Source: Rhizoctonia solani (Eukaryota > Basidiomycota > Agaricomycetes > Cantharellales > Ceratobasidiaceae). From it: 64,000 nucleotides of DNA. Location: the NCBI RefSeq assembly GCF_016906535.1, contig NC_057378.1, forward strand, positions 1,612,001 through 1,676,000. The letters run 5' to 3'. The notes below the pieces were generated by a model. That model saw only the letters and a list, made by a program, of their open reading frames with translations, had not been told where the DNA came from and ran no database searches. Position 1 is the first letter of the stretch, and each line of letters opens with the position of its first letter. This document shows positions 57,201 to 64,000 of this stretch, piece after piece. Made by a program: the position numbers and the translations under genes.

Positions 57201-60200
57201 ATCTGTCGGTAATGCTCGGAGGAGAAGCCTTGGCTTCGGCAAGCGCTAAAATTGGCATGAAATGTAACGGTAAACCCCGGATGTGTCAAAATATCTCTGA
57301 GCTAAGCGGCGTTCACCTTCTTCGCCCAGACCCAGGTCAGGTCCTGAAATGGTGATGTTCGTGTTAGCTAAAGGGCACCACCAACCACTCTGTAAAGTGA
57401 AAGCCCGTTCGTTACTATTATCAAACTACATTATACATTGGGTGCACACAACACTGATAATACACATACATTACAAATTTACCACGATGAAGGCCCAAAT
57501 TTCTCGCCAGGGGCGAGCACTTTCAATGGCGTGCCCAGTCCGTCAGCAGTGTTACTATACACCGTATTTCCCCACCAATTTAAGACGTTGTTGGCGCCAA
57601 TAGTTCCATTCTTGGGATACTGGAGACAGAAGAAAATGACGACAATGGAGATGGCGACTCCAGAATCGAGCCCAGCAGAAAGAACATCTTACAAGTACGT
57701 AAATCAGCGTCGAACCCGGCTAGCAATAAACGAAAGCAAGCTTACAATTATATTTTGTCCACCATTGGAAATGCCTCCTCCGGATGACATATTGGAAGAT
57801 AAATCCGACGATCGCCCATGGCACATAGTTGATTGCGCTTGCAGGGGGAATCGCGCCAGTTCCACTGAGAATGACTGGGAAGTTGATGTATTTGAAAAAC
57901 GAGTTTGGGTACTTGCGCGTGATAGCCCAAGGGATGACGGGTGCAATAGTGCCGAACAAGAAGAAGAAAACGAGACCATAATAAAGCTGTCCCTTGGAGA
58001 ATTGCAACGCCGGGCCGATCACACCCCAAACGATGGACGCGGTGCCGAATACCTCTGTTGAGGGGCAAATGAACCCATCAGGTTGATCGGTAGAACACAT
58101 CCCGGGAATATTTGTAAACATCCAGGCTTGTACGCCGAGTTGAACAGTACCGGCAATAACCGTTGCAGCAACTTGCGCGGTGAACATTGGGCGAGGAGGA
58201 ATCTTCATATAGTGACCGAGCTTGAAGTCTGATGTAAACTGTAGAGCTTGTGCCATGGTAATATATCCCCAGGTTTTGAACATCATCATCGCAATGGGGT
58301 GCCCAGGGAGAGCATAGCCAATGACAAGTTCAGTGACAACGTTCAAGCCGACCTGTTGGTTTGTAATGGCTTGAATCATGCCAATAGGAATGATGTATAC
58401 GAATGCGATGACAAGAGCGAGGAAAAATGCCCAGACAGGCATCTGGGTATGCCAGACCTCAATGGATACTAGGCCAAAAATAACAGTCGGCACTAGAAAA
58501 GTCCAAAGTGAGATTGGGAGTATGGCCTAGTCGAATAGTAGCTTACCAAAGATCACCACATACCACCACTCGGGAACCTGAGGGTAACGACTCATCAGAC
58601 GAGCATGAATGTCGGGTTGCTCGGAAAGCGACCGGCGGGCTTGGGTCCAGATTTGTTTTCGGTAATACAAGAAAGCATGTACGAGGGTTGCAGTTATGCT
58701 GGCAAAAGACAACCCATAAGAGATGGCAAATGTAGTCGACAAGAATAGGGGAGAGTAGGCTTTGTATGCCGCCAGGTTCAGCGTAGCATCCGCGTTCAGA
58801 ATCCGTTTCACGTTACGACTTCATCTCGTTGTCATACGATGTACGACTCGAGATAGGCATGTACTGCGCATACCAGGTGTTCGTATAGAGTATAGGCGTC
58901 AGGAACCAGAAGAAGAATATGAACCCTCCAAACACGTTTGCTTCTGCCCACCATGGTGTGGCCAGAGGAGAGCCGATGTATGCGATCTGCGACCAGTCGA
59001 ACGTGATGAGCGACATTCCTAGGCCGTGGACCACGCCGAACATCTGGTTGACCTTGACGTTGTTCGGTGCAATCCAGCAGACCCAGGAAAAGTAGGACAA
59101 GGCGGTGAAGAGGTAGCCAGGAAGGAAGTACCAAGCAAAGCTGCCAAAGAATGCGAAAAGGAAGAAGCGTTCGCGACTTATGCCTCCTCTGCTTCCAGCG
59201 CCGGCGTACTGCTGGCTGTGGAGAGTGTTGAAAAGCGCACAGTAGACGAGGTTGGCGGGCCAGATCATGGAAGGGGGAGCGACAAGGAAACGGCGAGCGA
59301 TACCACCGATAGAAAAACCGATGAGTTGAGTACTCATGACAATCATCCATTGGTAGCCGAAGTTCCAAATTTGGCCGTAGTACACACGCTGCACGGCCAC
59401 GATATCGGTTGCATATGCTGAGCCTGAGCCTACGGTGGCCATGACGGTAATCAATACGTGTTCCTTAATCGAAAATGGCCCGGGGTTGAGATCTATTCCG
59501 CATATACGCCTTCGTGGGAGGACGAATGCGAGGAAACGACCCATTGGAAATGACAAGAGCTGAGCGACAAGATTACCGATTGTGACCGAAGGATAGCGAA
59601 AATAGAAAAACTGATTGAGACCGGGAAGGATCATAGCCCAAATAATGCCAAGGATCCATGCCCTAAACAAATGTCAGGTTTAGTACCGACCGGAATGAAT
59701 ATCGACGAACCTGAGGGTATTACATGGCATATCTGGGTCGTCAGTATTGGCGACCGCAGAACGGACTTCGGGATAAGGCGAGTCTTCTTCGAGCCCATCC
59801 AATTGAGTGCCGCCAAGGTTCGGATCGCTACACTCACTGCCAGCGCCTATGAACGCAATGTTTCCCGTAAGTAAGTAATAAAATTATTTAGGCTATTTCA
59901 TTTTTTAAAAAACTTACCGGACACCGGTTCAACCTTCATACCAATTTCCGGATCCTTCTTATCAAAGGAACCGGACGATGATGTCTTCTCTACATTAATG
60001 GTAGACATGGCGAAGAGGCGACCGCGACGCTCAACCAGCAACGGGAGCAGAGGAATAGGGGCAGGCCTTAGAGAATGAGCATAGACGCTCCACGGGGTTT
60101 TAAATACAGCTTTACTGACAGCGAGCATGTGCTACTGATAGGAGGAAGCTCGCGGTTGGGGAATCGGCATCCAACAATAGCCCAAGGACGTGAGAATTCG

Positions 60201-63200
60201 TCACTCGACCCGGAAGATGGTTTATCGCTTAATGAGACGGGTTTCGCGTTTACTGAGAAGCGCATCCATAGTCCTGGCCACTGTATGAACACACATTGAT
60301 ATTTCCTAGTCTATAGCCTTGGATGACATTAGGTGGCGTACTTTGCAAGTAACCCGAATCTATCTTGTACTTATCAGTGTTTAAACTGAGCATCTTGAGC
60401 CACGCGCTTGGGCATATTTTTAGCTGGCCTGTCGGGATGGAAGCTATGCTTAGCTGTCACTAGCTGGCGAATCCGGTAGGCACCGGTTGTATTTCAATAA
60501 GCATTTGAGGTGAGTGTGCGGAGATCCAGTTTATCGTAACTTCGAGTGGACGGGAGGGCCAGAACAGGTGGTACGGGAGGGCGTGAGAAATTTCCAGATA
60601 GGACCAAGACTATGAATCAAGCGCAAAAAAATTGGCAAAATAGTTAGAGCAGTTGGTATCACAACAGAGTATAGATGACGCAGAGTATAGGATCTTAGTT
60701 TCCCGTTATTTATCGGTCCTTCATCTTCTGGTTTCCTTGAGTCTGAATGTTCATCCTCAGTTATGGTGGTGAAAGGACAGCCACATCCGTCCCGACCGAA
60801 CAAACAAATGACAACAGGCACTCGCCACTCGGCGCGCAGAGCCCCTCCCAGTCGGCAAAACTTTAAGCGATACCTACCAGCATACCGCAAACCGAGATTA
60901 TATTCGTCAATTCTATAAAATAAAATCGATGTGCGCAGCCTGTATTTTAGTTACACTTATGATACTTGACAGTCCCCGATTGAGGTTGTCCTTTTATCGA
61001 ACTTTATTGCACACCTCTTTAGTATGAATGAAATCCATTAAGCGGTAGCATACACTCCAAAGTTGGAGTTATAAAATGTCAAAATTACAAAAGCTCGAGA
61101 TAACATAAAAACGAAAAAGTGTGCAGAACAAAACAAGTAAAGTGTCCAATCTTCTCTTTCGATACCCACCTACACCCGCTTCTCATTGTTTGCCTTCTCC
61201 TCAACCTGCTTCTTATGCTCGCTCACGTCTTTCCTCCGCATAAAAGTAGTGAATAGCGGGATAGTAATGCAGCTCAGCGCGATCCAACCAAGAAGCACGC
61301 CGGCGTTAAGGCCCAGGTGGTTCTTGGTGTTAAACAGGATGGTCCGAACGGCTTGGGAGTTGTTGCTATGTTCAATGTTAGTAAGAACCTGTAATCACAA
61401 GTAAGGAATACTTACAATACAGGGAAGGCATGCCCGTACTGGTAGAACGAGGGCTGAAGATCGAATGGTAGAGCCGTAACGCTGACGTTCGAAATAATCA
61501 ATGGTAGCAAAAAGAAGCCATGAACCGAGGCGTCAAAATGGTGACCATGGCTTCAGTCGCTAATCCAAGTGCGGCCATGCCCATGTAGGTGTACGCGAAG
61601 TATAAGAAGAATCCACCTCCATATGTATACTTGGCGCCGAAAGGAGCACGGAAGGGGAGCGAAACCATAGCGAAAGAGAATGAGAGCGGGAAGTAAACGA
61701 TAAGGGGGACAGCGATACGTAAAATCAGGTACGATCGGAGACGGAGGAATGGGCCAAGGATCCCACGAGCAGCGTCGTTGCTCATCGTCTGTGGATATCT
61801 TATGCTTTAGTCGAAATGAAATACAAGATATACACGATTGCTTACCAAAGTGAAAGCGAAGATACACAAGTAGATTTGTCCTACCATCGTCAAGGCGGTG
61901 GCTACCGGAGCACTATTTACTTGGTAATGAGAAGAAGAGTAAACGTAAACAAGAGATTTCTTACTTGAATGGACGCAAATTCTCGGTTGTCCACCATATA
62001 CCCGAAGTCAGGGTTAACGGGGCCGAAGTCACGGCTTGTAGAGCTGTGGCGTTACCGGAGACAGAAGCAAGGTATGAAGAAGCTGACTGGGCGTTATATT
62101 GTTGTAGAATCTAGAAAGATGTGAGCAGGCAGGTACAAGTAGTGACAAATTGTAGCAACAACTAACCTGAGTAAGTGCCTGAGTTGTCAGCGGGTTGACA
62201 TAAGTTCCGGTAGCCTGCTCGTTCCGCGCTTGCGCGTAGTAGAATGTGATCGCGGTCATTGGATTATAAGTCAAGTTTCCAACTGCGCGCGCGGTCGCCA
62301 GAGCGGCTGATGCTCCAGGGTTTACTAAAGTTTCAGTAAGTAACGTTCTGGGAATATGAGCATACATCACTCACTGACAACAGCCCCCCAAGCTTGCTCA
62401 TCGACGATTGCCTCCCCGACGTTATCCACATGATCTCCGGGCACCTCAATCCATCCAAGATGTTGCTTCGTCCCGCTCTAATATCATATTCAGCCTCGTA
62501 ACAAGTGAAAACAATATGACCCAATTGTAAACTCACTTGTGTAGTGGCCAGAAGTCCCTGAACGACGGTTCGTCCGACCTCTCCTCCGTCACGGTCTACG
62601 ACCCACGTCTTGAGAGATGGCGCATGTGTATTCGAACGAGCCAGAGATCCCCTGCAAGAAGTTTAATATTAATCATTCCATTAACTGTTGGTTTTGATCA
62701 ACTACATACCAATAGACTGGAAGGCATATCCACATGATGGTGACGGTCAAGGCGAGTGTGGCTAAGATGATCTTCATGTAAAGCTTTCTTAAGTGAGCGA
62801 TCTTGGGGTCGAAAACTGAAATAGTTACAAGGTTAACGAGGTCGTGGTCAGTAGACAAATGATAACCCACTAGTATGCGCGAATTTTTCGGGAGCAGGTG
62901 GGCGGGAGCCAGGGCCTTCTGCAGGCCTCAAGTCATCCGTATTCTCAGCAGCCCGTTCTTCCCGCTCCTCGTCGCTCAGCGATGTACCCGTAGTCGACGT
63001 CGCTCCTGATAATCTGCTATTCCCGGTTAGTGGCTCGGGCTTGAGGGTTGGTGAAGGCGAGCGTGATGCCTGCATGATTGGAGCGGGGGAATTGGTTGTA
63101 CTCCAAGTACAGTCTGAATCTGGCTGTTAAATACACTTGGCCCGCAGGTAGTGCGGGAATCATCAGGGGTAAATTATGCAACGTATCCCACCTCCGCTAC

Positions 63201-64000
63201 GGCCTACTGAGATCAGCCCCGGATATCACCAAAGCAATCAATGCTCTCATCCAGCGCGCGGGAGTGACAATTAGATTTTGCGGCCCAACAGATCCTGGCG
63301 AAGGTTGGCTATGCCAGGGTCCCGGAGGTTGCTCTCAACCTCGGTTTCGACCCGTATATCACATGATCACCTGGTCCGGGCTAAAGACCCTATGTAACAC
63401 CGAATTCTTGGCGCCTCACAGCATACACTATTTATAGGAACAAGGTTCAGGACTGTAAGGTCTGATTTTGAACTGACACAAGTAGGGCAAACCAATTTAG
63501 TACATTAACAAAACAAAGGCAACGTACAACCCATTCTCTACTCCCAATTCTCAATTGGATTGGGCTCCATTTGGCCTCAAACTCTGACTATAGGGCATAA
63601 TAGTATGAAGGTTCCCTGGCACCACAACCTCATTTTTCCCAAGTCCATTATGGCGGCGATCATGCTGCCATAGCGTGAGATCCCAAATACTGTATTCCTG
63701 TACCGTCCTCTCAATGCTAGGCCAAGCAAAGACTGCAAAATCCGACAAACGTAATACGTAGAGTTCGTCAATCATAAAACTGGCCGATAGAGCACTTTCT
63801 TCGCTGATTCGACCACACACATTTTTCGACAACTAGAATCCGAACGGAATGCACCATGTTAAGAACAGCAGCAAGCTTTTTATAGCTGTCGAAAGCGACT
63901 ATGCGGAGCCTCGTAACGTTAGAGCGAGCAAGGAACCTCTCAATTTCTCTCCCAAGCGTAAATTCCGAACCATCACCTCCCACTACAGCCATCCGTGGAT

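Overview
The window looks like nuclear DNA from a filamentous basidiomycete, most like Agaricomycetes of the Rhizoctonia (Cantharellales) type. The genes are broken by many short introns of about 45-65 bases. Their products include a CPL1/PriA-type secreted protein, basidiomycete beta-trefoil proteins, MYND-finger and F-box proteins, and tandem oligopeptide transporters. The species assignment is inference. Gene models below were joined by eye from reading frames, splice signals and family motifs; spans are reliable to a few bases where exon joins are given and approximate elsewhere.

Region 1-19 kb is mostly housekeeping. It holds a small conserved basic protein (595), a CPL1-like secreted protein (1457-2278, minus), an EFM7/NNT1-type methyltransferase (3016-4392, minus) with extra coding exons beyond its stop, a decayed MYND-finger gene (6298-8377, minus), a GH15 glucoamylase with a probable frameshift (8785-10810, minus), SUMO (14058-14546, plus), TOM70 (15168-17301, minus) and a CDK-like kinase (17453-18845, minus). 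A gene-poor stretch of about 3 kb lies at 10.8-14 kb.

Region 20-41 kb is an accessory block. Four intact beta-trefoil genes (20464, 27841 minus, 39133, 40518) and one relic (about 30100-30395) surround DNA ligase IV (21528-26164) and a set of mobile elements. One beta-trefoil gene and its promoter were duplicated head to head into an imperfect palindrome of about 2 kb (about 28190-30395). A 212-bp MITE (29833-30044) later landed in the right arm. A 7.7-kb PIF/Harbinger-like element (30842-38553) with 307-bp terminal inverted repeats carries a Myb-like gene and a transposase, both broken. Three solo LTRs (31763-32326, 34590-35148, 37720-38290), each with a perfect 5-bp target duplication, sit inside it.

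Region 41-64 kb holds a kelch/BTB protein (41596-44192), an F-box/LRR-type protein (44483-46232), a multi-pass membrane protein (46692-48476, minus), a decayed fragment (48465-49002), two tandem single-pass membrane protein paralogs (49605-51312 and 51713-53744), two tandem OPT oligopeptide transporters (54236-56765 and 57479-60008, minus), an SNG1/DUF3533 membrane protein (61170-63075, minus) and the 3' end of a further gene at the right edge. The two OPT copies share a nearly identical internal tract, which looks like gene conversion, and that tract carries the same frameshift in both.

No tRNA, rRNA or CRISPR array was recognised. A CACGTG palindrome recurs 55-170 bases upstream of at least five genes. 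Three or four introns appear to use GC rather than GT donors.
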